Assembly (NCBI GenBank): GCA_036346225.1
Contig: JARFIW010000966.1
Location: forward strand, 2,920,501-2,984,500
From: Platerodrilus igneus
Lineage: Eukaryota > Arthropoda > Insecta > Coleoptera > Lycidae
Direction: 5' to 3'
Length of the DNA: 64,000 nucleotides
The translations under genes were made by a program, and so were the position numbers. Each line of letters begins with the position of its first letter. Position 1 is the first letter of the stretch. Of this stretch, positions 33,927-44,823 are shown piece after piece. Under the pieces are notes generated by a model. The model was not told the origin of the DNA. It worked only from the letters and a program-made list of their open reading frames with translations, and ran no database searches.

Positions 33927-34095
33927 AGTTTTAAGATGAAATAAGAACCCAACTTTTTTATGTAAAGTTAAATTACCATTTCAAATTGAACTAGTAATTG
34001 AAAACCGCTAAAAGAACGGCTACAGCAGGATTTGAATCTGTGACCATTGAATTTCTGGATCAACGTTCTAACCAACTGAGCTATGCAGCCAATTG
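33925..34095 (-). repeat. SINE family B, copy 3, with well-preserved tRNA-like head
   Basis: The head (34090-34018, minus) is 73 nt long and folds like a tRNA. GGCTGCA pairs with TGTAGCC over seven positions, the A box is a perfect TAGCTCAGTTGG, and the B-box region is GATTCAAATCC. The anticodon loop would read CCAGAAA. The body then shares CAATTTGAAATGGTAATTT and TTATTTCATCTTAAAAC with copies 1 and 2, and a (TA)n tail follows. Because of the shared body and the weak T stem I call it a tRNA-derived SINE and not a tRNA gene. Confidence 0.82.
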
Positions 34096-34099
34096 TTTA

Positions 34100-35560
34100 G
34101 ATGGTGTTATAATTTATACTACTGAAGCTTATTCTTGTTATCAATTTTCAATTACGTCAACGTGTCAACGTGTGAACGTTCTTTTTTAAAACTGAAAATT
34201 ATAAAAATATTATTTACGGTCTTATGTGAGCCAAGACAGGCGATCAGCTGTATCTGTTTTAGTAATAGAACATGAACTGTGTGGGATACTTGATTTCGAA
34301 AAGGTTATTAGAAAGCTTTCCAAAACAAGAGCGCGAAAAGTGACTTTTCAAACTGTTCCCACTACTGCACTGTAAAAATCGTGAAATAGAAATAGCATTA
34401 GTGACGTTTATATTGTTATTTCTTTAACCCATTGCGTGAATTAATTTGAATCAGTCCACATTTTTAGTAAATATTGATCCATTAGATAACAAACAAAAGT
34501 TTGTAAAACTAATGGGGAAGGTGGCAAAAATTAATTTGTACAGGAACGTCAAATGATCCAGTGGCGAGTCGATTAAGAACTCAAACATTTACTATCTATA
34601 CCATAAACTATTTCGCAGATAACTATGTTACTCTATTCAAAACACTAGTTTACCGCTCTTACAACTATAATAATGCTTAAGACGGCGCATTATTACAGAA
34701 TTCGTTTCAGTAGAATGTTATAAGTTAACCACAAACTTGAGCAACTACGCACTAGTAACTGTTAAATTACAAAAAAGCGTTTAAATTTTATATGTAATAG
34801 TTTGTGATTCGATATTTTTCAAAAACGCTTTTTCTTAAGCAATTACGGCAATTGTCAATTCGCTTACGATAAAAAGCTTTTACTCCCACAAAAACCGTAT
34901 AAGGTGTGTTAAGATATTCTCCAAGAAACACCTAATGTAAGCTAGAGAATAATGAAAAATTATGTAGAAGTTTTAGTATATACAAAACGTTGTAACTGAT
35001 TTTTGACTACATACGATTGTTTCACCAAAAATAACTTAGAAGTGATCACTTGTGCTTCCTATAGTTATTTACATCATCTGCAATTAGATATTTTGACTGT
35101 CTGCATAAAAATATCTGTTTATGCAACTCCTTAAATGAGATAATAATTTAATCTATTTAGAAACAATTGCTGTCACGTTTTTATCATGGTGGTCGAAATC
35201 CCCTATACACATATATTGACGTGATCAAACAGCATCTTCCAACTGGACAATACATAACTACATACATGCTTCTGAAATTATATTTATTGTAGAGTCCTCT
35301 AAAATACAATTAAAAAGAAAATTCATGAACTTAGTTTTGCTCCCGATAATAATCACTGTTTCAATCCCTGATAAACTCGACGTTAAATAAATAGGAAGAA
35401 GTTGACTAGTTAGCAGGTATGCAATACTGCGACAACTAAGATAAATTTGTGTTAATTTATGGATCGCAGTTTAGCGCCATATGGCACTAAATTGTACAAT
35501 GTCTGCACAAAAATCCGTTTGCATAATTAAGCAGATGTAAACATATGTACGAGTATGTAT
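34100..35560. other. No gene recognised
   Basis: AT-rich sequence with no long frame, motif or repeat. Confidence 0.5.
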
Positions 35561-35599
35561 ATGTATGGCTAAGGAATATTTATTTATTTGTTTAAACAC

Positions 35600-35796
35600 T
35601 GTAAAAAATGCTTATTTTATTTTTATTTTTAATATTTTTATTTAGTTATCTGTCAATTTTGAAGTAATCTCTAGTTAGGTGTTAGAGTGGACTTCATAGT
35701 CCAAATCTCGCTAGAATTACTTCTTGAGTTAATAGTTATTTGCATCAATGCTATTTAAATAATAAAGATATACAATACAATACAATACAATACAAT
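35600..35796 (+). repeat. Probable LINE 3' end with (TACAA)n tail
   Basis: AATAATAAAGATA is followed by about five TACAA units (35771-35796). An AATAAA-type signal followed by a short pentanucleotide run is the usual 3' end of a non-LTR element. The roughly 170 bases before it would be its 3' untranslated region. No RT is attached. A link to the RT relic at 17000-17930 cannot be shown. Confidence 0.5.
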
Positions 35797-36496
35797 CAAA
35801 AAGCTAGTATACCTAGATCCTCAACGTTAACTGATTGGACTGTATAAGTTACAAGTTGCAATTAAGCTTCTCGGTATTGCAATAATCATGACCAAATTAT
35901 CTCCTTCTGTGATCTATGGTATCTTACTTTTATTGGACAAGTTTTGTGTGTTCTTACTAAAAACGTTAAAAGTGATTTATATAGTAATTTCAATTCCTAG
36001 AGTAAATAAAATAATTATATATAAAATTATGTAAAATACATAACATCAGATCGAATTGAGCAAAGCGGAAACTAATATTCTAAAGTGTCCCTTAGCAAAA
36101 TCATTTCCGCTTAAACTTTAAAAGGCTTTACGCAAAAGTACTATAAAAATAAGAGTCGGTGTTTCCAAACTATCAACTACCCTATTCCAAAGTCAGCAAC
36201 GTTTTTCAGGTTGGCATAAACTTTAATCTATGTCAGAATAGCTTTGTGATACGCACACTTCAGCTGGCTAAGGCCATAGACGAGAATAGCTATTCACATT
36301 CAAAATAAATTAGGCGAAACTTAGAGTTGTAGCTTTCTGCGAAAGCAGAAAAACGCCTGGAAAATTCGCTTTGGTAGCAAATAGAAAAAGAAACAGGTAA
36401 ACATCATACATTTACCATTTCACTCTGAGCAGTTTGATTAAATTAAAGAAGTCTTACATATGAGCAACGCAATATATGTGATAATTTAACGCATAC

Positions 36497-36976
36497 CTTT
36501 CGTAGGAATGTTTCATTGCATCCGTCTGCATTTGGTTTTTCCTTCCAGTGTATATGGCGATATCTAACAGCTCCAAGATATCTAGTTCCATTTAATTTTG
36601 AAACCTCTGCAACAAGTCTTTTGATGTCGAGACGTTTAACTTTATCGCAATGTTTCTTATACCGTCTCCTTAGGAGCGTTTTTTCGTCAGCTTCACTAAC
36701 TTCACCTTGTGATGTTAAACCCTCTTCGTTTACCCACGCGCTTAAAACAGCTTCAATAAAACTAAACAAATGTTGCACATTTGGTTCCATTTTGGTTGTT
36801 ACGTGAGCGCCTGCATTAGCATTAGCACAAACCTGCAATAATAAATTGTCTCCAAAATGAACAGTTTTATGTCTTCTTCGTCGAGATAATGAGCATGCTT
36901 TATCAGGAGTTACTACTGCTGTATGATTGGTACACTTTCGGCTACAGTTTGCGTTGGATTCAACCATCGTTAACAT
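36497..36976 (-). CDS. Putative host gene, first coding exon (unknown function)
   Basis: An open frame starts at ATG 36976 (or the Met three codons on) and runs for 160 codons to AAAG|GTATGC, a good 5' splice site at 36497/36496 in phase 0. The frame would stay open a further 17 codons into the intron. The protein has a basic run SRRRRHKTVHFGDNLLL (residues 31-47). Its KTVHF fits the [RK]-x-[VI]-x-[FW] docking motif of protein phosphatase 1. A hydrophobic helix FSFIEAVLSAWV (71-82), a basic helix LLRRRYKKHCDKVKRL and a conserved-looking LNGTRYLGAVRYRHIHWKEK follow. It is unlike any transposon protein I know, and the composition is balanced. I do not recognise the family. The PP1 link is inference from a short motif. 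Confidence 0.55.
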
Positions 36977-37399
36977 ATAAATTTTTGAAACTCGCGTAAC
37001 ATTATATAAACTTTCGAAATCCTTAATGAAATAGAAAATTTAGTTATTTTGTACCTATATTTTACATACACCACTGAAGTGATTTCTTTGATTGGAGTAA
37101 TATCGACAAAGCTGAAGGCACTGCTTTATAATTTAAATTTTTTATACATGGACATATACTAAACTTTACACATAAGGCAAAATAATTTTGCAGTTTTGAT
37201 TATATCACAGCACAGTGTAACTATACAAAACATATGGATAATTTAACACTTTTCGCGATTTGCGAACACTTTAATTCATGCGTGTAACTAAACACCAACA
37301 AACAGATGCAAAAACTAAATTTAAATTAAAAAATTTTATTTATAAAATATTTTATTAAATAATTTAATAAACACTTTTAAAACTCAAACAAACGATACT

Positions 37400-37570
37400 T
37401 TTAAAAGTTAAGTACGCGCCGCGGCTATACGTCTACGTACGGAAAGCTCGCGTAAGAACGACTACGTGTATCCAATTCGAGTCATGACGTCAAACTGAAC
37501 CAGAGCCGAAAAGACGAATACGAACTGCACGTAGTGGGAAAATCTAGAACTAAGCTGGATCAATGCGCAT
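37400..37570 (-). promoter_or_regulatory. CpG-rich candidate promoter of the putative host gene
   Basis: This is the richest CpG stretch in this part of the window (GTACGCGCCGCGG and AAGCTCGCGTAAG, for example). It lies about 430 bases upstream of the minus-strand ATG at 36976. It contains a perfect palindromic CRE, TGACGTCA, at 37485-37492. The bases between could be 5' untranslated sequence. No TATA box is obvious. Confidence 0.4.
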
Positions 37571-38600
37571 TCTGGTTGAAAATTTTCCCGAATGGTGTAT
37601 GTAAGCATCCAGCATCCGTGTTTGACGTTTTGTGGTGTTAACTTCGATGCAATCCGTAACCATATGCTGAACAGCTTCTAGTCGGTTATATCCATTTGTT
37701 TAAAGCGGTTTTGCGGATATTGCATCAGTAGGAGACATGAATACAAAATGCAAAGCTCTCTTTTCTTGAATGTAGCATGCACACATTTCATTTTCAAAGT
37801 TTGTCTCATGGGAAAGTATACAAATAAGGAAGGAATGTTTTATATACAGATTTGTTTCAAGACTAACAAAATTTTGTATTATGCAACTATTACAGTTTTT
37901 ACTAAAATTCACATCTAAAGAAACTTCTTCAGAGTTAGCAACCAAATATGCAGTTTATATGTAAATGTAATAGGAGAATAAGCTAGGTACGGTATTCACT
38001 TCATTATATTTTTGCACTCTCGAAACAGTTTAAAACTTTGTCTCAGTGATATACTAGGGCAATTCGTATTTTTCTATTCAAGCAATGATGGTTACCAAAT
38101 AAAGTATTATGTCGATTTCGTTTAGATCAAACTCAACTCACTTCTAATTTAAAAACTTAGCCATTTTGACGGAATGGAATACTGTTGGGAAAATGAACTA
38201 ACCTTGACCTGATACGTATTTCTATCGTTATGTTCAAAAATTGATCTATATTAGGTATTTCAATAAGGAAGTTGTGCTTACTCTTATAAGGCATAACCAA
38301 TTGGAAATAAGTTCGAACACTCAATAAAATTTATACGTTTAACCATTAATCTATAAATGCAAGCTTTTGAATCACATTATAAATGTATGGTAACATTTGC
38401 TGCATCAAATTAGCGTATTTATATTGCAATTTGGTATTTGCATGTAAACAATGTGTATGACTAGGAACACCCTACGTATAAAGTGTTCCTACACCGAAGA
38501 AAAAGAAAGTGAAATGCAGGCGTGTTTGGGATTGCCGTTATAATATCTGACTTTATTTTTCAATTTGCTTAATATAAAAATCAACGTTTGTTTGCGATCA
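37571..38600. other. No gene recognised
   Basis: AT-rich sequence. A minus frame (37945-37700, 81 residues) is unrecognised. The stretch ends at the truncated start of the errantivirus-like element. Confidence 0.5.
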
Positions 38601-38604
38601 ACTA

Positions 38605-41530
38605 GGGCGTAGAGGAAATAAATTTTAACGAAATCGAAATAGACAAAAATTTAGAAAACGATTACAACCCAATAGAACATGACAGAATGTTAAGAGAAAA
38701 TTTAAGTAACATCCGCTTTAATAACGACATCAATCAAAAAGAGCAAAGAGCAATTAAAAACTTGTTTTGAATACCGCGACATATTCCATTGCGAAGGAAT
38801 ACCACTAACATTCACCAACACAGTGAAACATAATATCGAACTAACATACAACAAGCCAATTTTTGCAAAAGCATATACACTACCTCATGCAAGCCAAGAA
38901 GAAGAGGACAGACAAGTAGCAGACTTATTAGAACAAAACATAATCCAGCACTCCAACTCACCATGGAGCAGCCCCGTGTTAATAGTACCTAAGAAATTAG
39001 ACGCAACCGGAAAGAGAAAGTATAGAATGGTAATAGACTACAGAAAGTTAAACAAAAAAACCGTAGATGACAAATATCCACTACCAGATATAATCAAAAT
39101 TCTAGACAAATTATGCAAATGCCAATATTTTTCAGCATTAGACCTAGCATCAGGATACCATCAGGTGGAAATGGAAGAAAAGGATATATCAAAAACAGCT
39201 TTCAGCACACCTAGAGGACATTACGAATGCAAACGAATGCCATTTGGATTAAAGAACGCACCCGCTACTTTTCAGAGAATCATGGACAATATACTACGAG
39301 GAATACACAATGGAAAATGCCTTGTGTACCTAGACGACATCATAGTTTATTCCACATCATTGGTAGAACACATAGAAAAACTGAAAGAAGTATTTGAAAG
39401 ACTAAGACAAGCACATTTCAAAGTACAATTGGACAAAAGTAAATTTTTACAAAAGGAAGTATCATTTTAGGACACATAATAACACCCCAAGCAGTAATGC
39501 CAAATCCCGACAAAACAAATGCAGCTCTAAATTACACTTTACCAAAAACAACAAAAGAAATTAAAGGATTTCTAGGACTTAGTGGTTACTACCGCAAATT
39601 CATTAAAGGTTACGCTCAGATAACCAAGCCCCTGACAAATTGTTTAAAAAAGGGAAACAAAATTGAACACACCCCGGAATTCATTAAAGCCGTAGACAAA
39701 ATTAAAAACATATTAACGAATCACCCTGTATTAGAATACCCAGACTTTTCAAAACCATTTATACTAACGAGAGACGCATCGAACGTTGCATTAGGCGCAG
39801 TATTGAGCCAAGGAAAAGTAGGTAGCGATAAACCCATCAGCTACGCATCCAGAACCCTAAATGAAACTGAACAAAAATATAGCACCATAAAAAAAGAATT
39901 ATTAGCCATAATTTGAGCAACAAAATATTTTAGACCTTACTTATATGGAAGAAAGTTTTACATATACACCGATCATAGACCATTAGTATGGCTATGCAAA
40001 CTTAAAGAACCAAATTTAAAATTACAACGGTGACGAATCAGACTAGAAGAATACGATTACGAAATTATGTATAAAAAGGGAATTTATAACAACAACGCTT
40101 TAAGTAGAATACAACTCAATGCATTAGAAACGGAATCCATTGTAGGAAACGTAGACGAAGCAGAAATAAGGGAAGATCCAGACGAGATCGACACGATACA
40201 TACGACACAAAACGAAGAACCATAAACCGCGATTAAAATTTTAAACGAAGCAATCGATATGAAACCCAATCAATTTATAATTACCGAAGTTTTAAATAAC
40301 CCCAATCCCGTAAAATATACAAACGTAGATAACAAAAAGATATACCAAATTCAAATAACCAAAGATGACAACGAAGAGCAAATAATTAAAATTCTAAAAG
40401 AATACACCCCCGAGAAAAAACGATTTTATTTCTATTTTAACACCGAACATTTATATAAAAGATTTTCAGAATTATACGTTAAATTATTCAATAACCCTGG
40501 CCCGGAACTTAACAGATGTACGAGAAAATTAATAACACTAGACGACCCTGACGAAATAAATGATGTAATTAGGAATCAACACGAAGGAAAACCCAACCAT
40601 CGTGGAATTAACGAAACAATAAAGCAACTTGTAAGACGTTATTATTTCAAAGACATGAAAGATTGACCACGGATTTCATTAACCAATGTGAACTATGTGA
40701 CAAAGCAAAATACGACAGAAAACCCCCAAAGATACCCTTAATGTTAACCAAAACACCCGACAAACCATTTCAAAAACTACATGAAGATACTCTAGTAGTA
40801 GAAGCGCAAAACTATTTAACAATTGTAGACGCATTCACAAAAATAGGTCAAGCAATACCAATCACATTCAAAAACAGAATCGACGTGACTCAAGGATTTT
40901 TACAGTATTTTAGATTTTATGAAACACCCGAAACAATAACTTTAGATAATGGTAGCGAATTTAAAAATGAGACAATACAAAACACTTTAGAACTTCACAA
41001 AATAAAAATTCATTTCATAACGGAAAGCCACCCTGAATCAAACGGACTAATTCAACCCTGTTAGAACAAATTCGATTATTAAAAATAAATTATAAAAGGG
41101 AACATATAACCAATTTAATGTCATACGCACTAATCGCCTATAATAATACAATTCACTCATCGACAAATTTTACACCCTTAGAATTAACTCTAGGACATTC
41201 AGATTCACGCAGCTCCTATGACATACACTACAACAAAGAAGTATACCAACAATATGCGAAAGACCACAAAGAAAAACTAACAATAATTTACGACAAAGTA
41301 AAAGATAAATTAGATAACGATAAGGAACGTATCACCACAACCCGAAATAAAAATACCGACGCAAATAAATTTTCAATAGGACAAACCGTGTATGAGAAAA
41401 ATTTTCAAAGCAAGCAACGTAAAACGGCACCCATAAATTTAGGACCATTTAAAATTAAGAGAATAGCAGACAAAAAAATATAGCAGTAGTAAACAACGGC
41501 AAAATAACAAAGTACATTCATTTGAAAAAC
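38605..41530 (+). pseudogene. Errantivirus-like pol: RT, RNase H, integrase (broken)
   Basis: RT is open over 38823-39470, with SPWSSPVLIVPKKLD, SALDLASGYHQVEM, RMPFGLKNAPATFQR and the catalytic VYLDDIIVYS. After a frame break it continues at 39497-39916 with GFLGLSGYYRKFI and the RNase H start LTRDASNVALGAVL. A TGA replaces a codon in the following RNase H part (about 40031). Integrase begins in 40259-40666 with the zinc-binding His pair (NQHEGKPNHRG). It continues after a stop at 40663-41064 with the Cys pair CELC and the catalytic residues in TIVDAF, LDNGSEF and HPESNGL, so all three acidic residues are kept. The C-terminal domain runs through 41118-41483. Several frame breaks make it non-functional. 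Confidence 0.92.
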
Positions 41531-41664
41531 TTAAGACACCCTGTAACTTCAGATGGTAAATCAGCACTCTTACCGTCAACCTCCGCCCAGGTAGAACGGA
41601 CAATCAAATAATAATAGACGAGATAAAAAAACAACCCCGGTATATTACCAATAAACTAGGCAGT

Positions 41665-42778
41665 ATGCAAAACACAATATTTACTCAAATAATATCAACC
41701 CTTACTTTAATTCAACAAATTTTAGCAACATTAGAAAACGCAGTAACTTGTGCAAAATTAATTACCCTACATTCTAGTATCATTGAACCAACCGATTTAT
41801 TAAAAGAATTAATAAGAATCAGATCATTTATAACTAACAGTAAATTACCTTTTGATGTAACAGAATCAAACATTCTAATATTTGAAAAAATAGCCATAGT
41901 CAAAGGCTACATTAAGAATAACGAAATAATATTTTTAATAGAGATCCCGATAGTAGAAAGTAATAATTATAATTATTATCATTTATTTGCTTTTCCAACA
42001 AAAGTTACTAGCACATACCAAGTTATCATACCCAAAACCAAATTCCTATCCTTAAATAAACTGAGATATGGTTATACAAACGAAAAATGTACTGAAGTAA
42101 CACCAAACCAATACTTATGCCAATCGATGACGACAACAACCATTCAAGAAGACAGCACTTGTGAAGTACAACTATTAAAATTTTCAAATAATTACGAAAA
42201 CTGTGAAGCCAAACAAGTGCAAATAACCAACATGAAAATTCAAAAGTTACAGAAAACAAATGGATAGCCATTTTCCCAACAGAAGTAGCAGCAACCATCC
42301 ACTGCAATCAAGATGAAAATAACCAAGCATTAATCGGAAGCAAACTAATTACCCTTAAAAAAGACTGTTACGAAAAATTGAAAGACGAAGTAATCCGAGT
42401 TTATCAAGATCCCATAGTAACGAAGAAACTTGCAAACCTACCTGAACTACAGTTCAAGATAGAACAACAAGAAGACGAAGAAATAGTCAAGAAACCCATA
42501 AAGCTAGAGCATCTAGACTTAGACAACCTCAACCACGCCATGAAATTAGTGGAAAGTTAAAAAGAACATTTAAGTGAACTCAAAACGCCAAAGTTACATA
42601 ATGACAATCTAAGCGTTTGGACAATTGTGTTAATCATTCTAATAATTTTGGTAATTATATATGTATTTTACAAAGTGTATCTTAGATATAAGAATGAAGG
42701 AAACAGTTCTAGATTTAAGAAAACAAAGAGAAATAAAGAAACGATAAGTGTACCCTTAGAAACAATGAATTTTAAATA
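41665..42778 (+). pseudogene. Errantivirus-like envelope gene, N-terminal half missing
   Basis: The open frame at 41665-42267 resembles the C-terminal part of insect errantivirus/baculovirus F-type envelope proteins, with the block SSIIEPTDLLKELI and Cys-containing stretches (CTEVTPNQYLC, STCEV). It then frameshifts and continues to about 42560 (CYEKLKDEVIRVYQDP), followed by a stop. A further frame ends with a strongly hydrophobic membrane segment, TIVLIILIILVIIYVFY (about 42625-42676), and a basic cytoplasmic tail ending at 42778. No signal peptide, furin-type cleavage site or fusion peptide is visible. The bases before 41665 are pol C-terminus and short linker, so the front half is absent. 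Described as a dead endogenous copy. Confidence 0.8.
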
Positions 42779-42850
42779 ATGAAATTGAATAATGAATTTT
42801 ATGTATTTAAAAATTAAGTAAAACCTTAATTTTTCATTTACGGTGGGAGG

Positions 42851-43330
42851 AGTTATGTATTCCCCAATTTACCTATATATATATATATATATATATATAA
42901 ATATATATTGAATAATAGAATCTAATAGGAATTATTAGAAATTGTTAAATAAAGTCTAAGTTCATTGCAACAATGTAATACAAAGATAACCCAGACAGGT
43001 TATTAACAGTTCATGAGAACGGATATGCAACTTTGTATCCGAGAGGGCAGTGATACTGCAGGTAGCAGGTCACAGACGGTTAACATACCGCAATTACCTA
43101 GAAATAAGATTGTTACAATGTAATAAAGTGTGGAATTAAGAGTAAAGCAGACATGAGATCTGCAAGTTCCCACAGCCATGTGAGGGGGCAGGTTATTATA
43201 AAAAGCCCGGGTGTTCAAGGCCCGGCAGTCAGTATAAGTACTACAGCTTTTGCATTGATGTTTACCTAGACTACTCGCCTTATTTCAATTAACCAATTAT
43301 TTTTGATTAAAGTTATTTTTTACAGTTATT
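42851..43330 (+). repeat. 3' LTR of the errantivirus-like element
   Basis: It begins AGTTATGTATTCCCC directly after the purine-rich GGTGGGAGG, has its own (TA)n run at 42874-42908, and contains a TATA-like TTATAAAAAGCC at about 43194. The GGCAGTCAGTATAAG after that fits an initiator. The right end is estimated from the start of the adjacent hAT sequence. Confidence 0.7.
43194..43205 (+). promoter_or_regulatory. Candidate TATA box in the errantivirus-like LTR
   Basis: TTATAAAAAGCC is followed about 30 bases on by GCAGTCAGTATA, an initiator-like start. This is the normal spacing for an LTR promoter. Confidence 0.5.
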
Positions 43331-44781
43331 CAAAATTCTATTAGAATTTCTGTTTAAGATAAAATAAATTTGTTAAGAGTTTGGAAACGTTTTTTAAAAA
43401 CATTGCTCCAAAGGCCCGAACCTTAACGCGCGTCACAATTTTAGATTCTTCCTTAAACTGTGGTTCGATTTTTAACAATCTTGCAATGTATGTAGCTTGA
43501 CTGAGCATCAATTCAAACTCTTCATCGTTCCTTATCTTTCTTAGACTGAAACGAACATTTTCAACTATTTTGGTAGTATCTTCTAAATGGCATGTTACAC
43601 TTTGTACCATTATGCTAGCAAAATTAATTTTATTGAGCACATTGTACCATGTAAGCAGCAAGCATATAAATGTATAGGATTTTAGTTTTATAGCAACCCC
43701 TGTTGCTTCACTTCTTGTTTTGGCACCGTGAGTGCCAATTAGATTTCCACCTTCAATTAATTCTATTAAAGTATCATAAATTTTTTCCAAATTAAATCGT
43801 AGAGGGCGCACAGCTTCTATTCTACTCGTCCACTTCGTTGAGCTTAAAGGCTTTAAAGCTAGACCTTTCAGATGTGTTTTGAAAACAGACCATCGAGATG
43901 TTGAAGATGAAAAAAATGTATAAAGTAACTGAATAGTGTCAAAAAATAGAACAGCTTTAGTGTTGCAGCTTGCAAACAAGATTCGATGTATTATTACTAC
44001 AAGGAACATAAAATGCCTGAAGATTTTCATTTGTAATAAGTTTCTGAAGACCAATATTTTTCCCTTTATGTTTGCACCGTTATCATAACCTTGTCCTCGA
44101 CAATTATTTAAGAATACATTCATATTCAAAAGTTCAAGGAAAAGTGAATTTCTTAATCCTTTGCCAGTGGTATCTACAACCGGTAAAAACTTAACTTTTT
44201 CTTCAAAGGAAATAAACCGTATTATAATAGAAAGTTGCTCTACGTGGCTTATGCCAGAAGCACAGTCCAAAATTACGGAATAATACAATGCAGATTTAAT
44301 TTTATTTATGACTAATTCTTTGGCTTTTTCTGCTAGTAGATGCAGTATCATTTTGAATGCTTTTCCTAAATAATGCACTTATGTTTTTTGATTTGTTATT
44401 CTATTTACATGTTCTTTCAAAATCGAGTCATACCCACTAAATACCTCAATGATTTTCAGAAATACTCCATTATTAGGAGTATTTATCACATCAGATATTC
44501 CTCTAAAAGGTAAATTTAGTTGAACTATTGTTTTGCAACCGTTTGCAATTCTGTGCAAGACATTACGCCAGTACAATCTTTCTTTATTAATTATTGTCTC
44601 ATGTTTAGCATTTATTGAGGTATGTGTAGATAACCTTTTTGAACATTCTACCCACTACGAAAATGCCTTTACATGTACTCCACTTTTTTCATGATGAGAC
44701 ATAAATTGGCTTATGTTCCTCCAATCACTGTATCCAGATGTAAATCTATTATTTATTGTAGTAAATAGTTTGCAACAAAAG

Positions 44782-44783
<2 letters not shown>

Positions 44784-44821
<38 letters not shown>
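44784..44821. repeat. (TA)n tract on the right (3') side of the solo LTR
   Basis: A 38-bp pure TA run between hAT coding sequence (CFCCKLF) and the LTR end (CACAGCA on the minus strand). Confidence 0.97.

Positions 44822-44823
<2 letters not shown>

Larger units (their letters stand above)
38605..43330 (+). mobile_element. Errantivirus-like (17.6/gypsy type) retroelement, 5'-truncated
   Basis: Pol, env and a 3' LTR are present in order on the plus strand. The 5' LTR, primer site, gag and protease are missing: recognisable sequence begins at about 38605. The env gene and the LTR starting AGTTA after GGTGGGAGG are typical of insect errantiviruses (Metaviridae). Stops and frameshifts occur throughout, so it is an inactive endogenous copy. 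The right end lies next to a hAT relic at 43341. The exact last LTR base was not determined. Confidence 0.88.

Noticed and set aside
34018..34090. Possible functional tRNA gene on the minus strand
   Set aside because: The 73-nt head folds with a good acceptor stem, but the T stem pairs poorly and position 33 of the anticodon loop is C, not T. The flanking body matches two other SINE copies in the window, so it is a SINE head.
17000..35796. Linking the (TACAA)n tail at 35771 to the RT relic at 17000
   Set aside because: They are 18 kb apart, on opposite strands, and share no sequence I can see.
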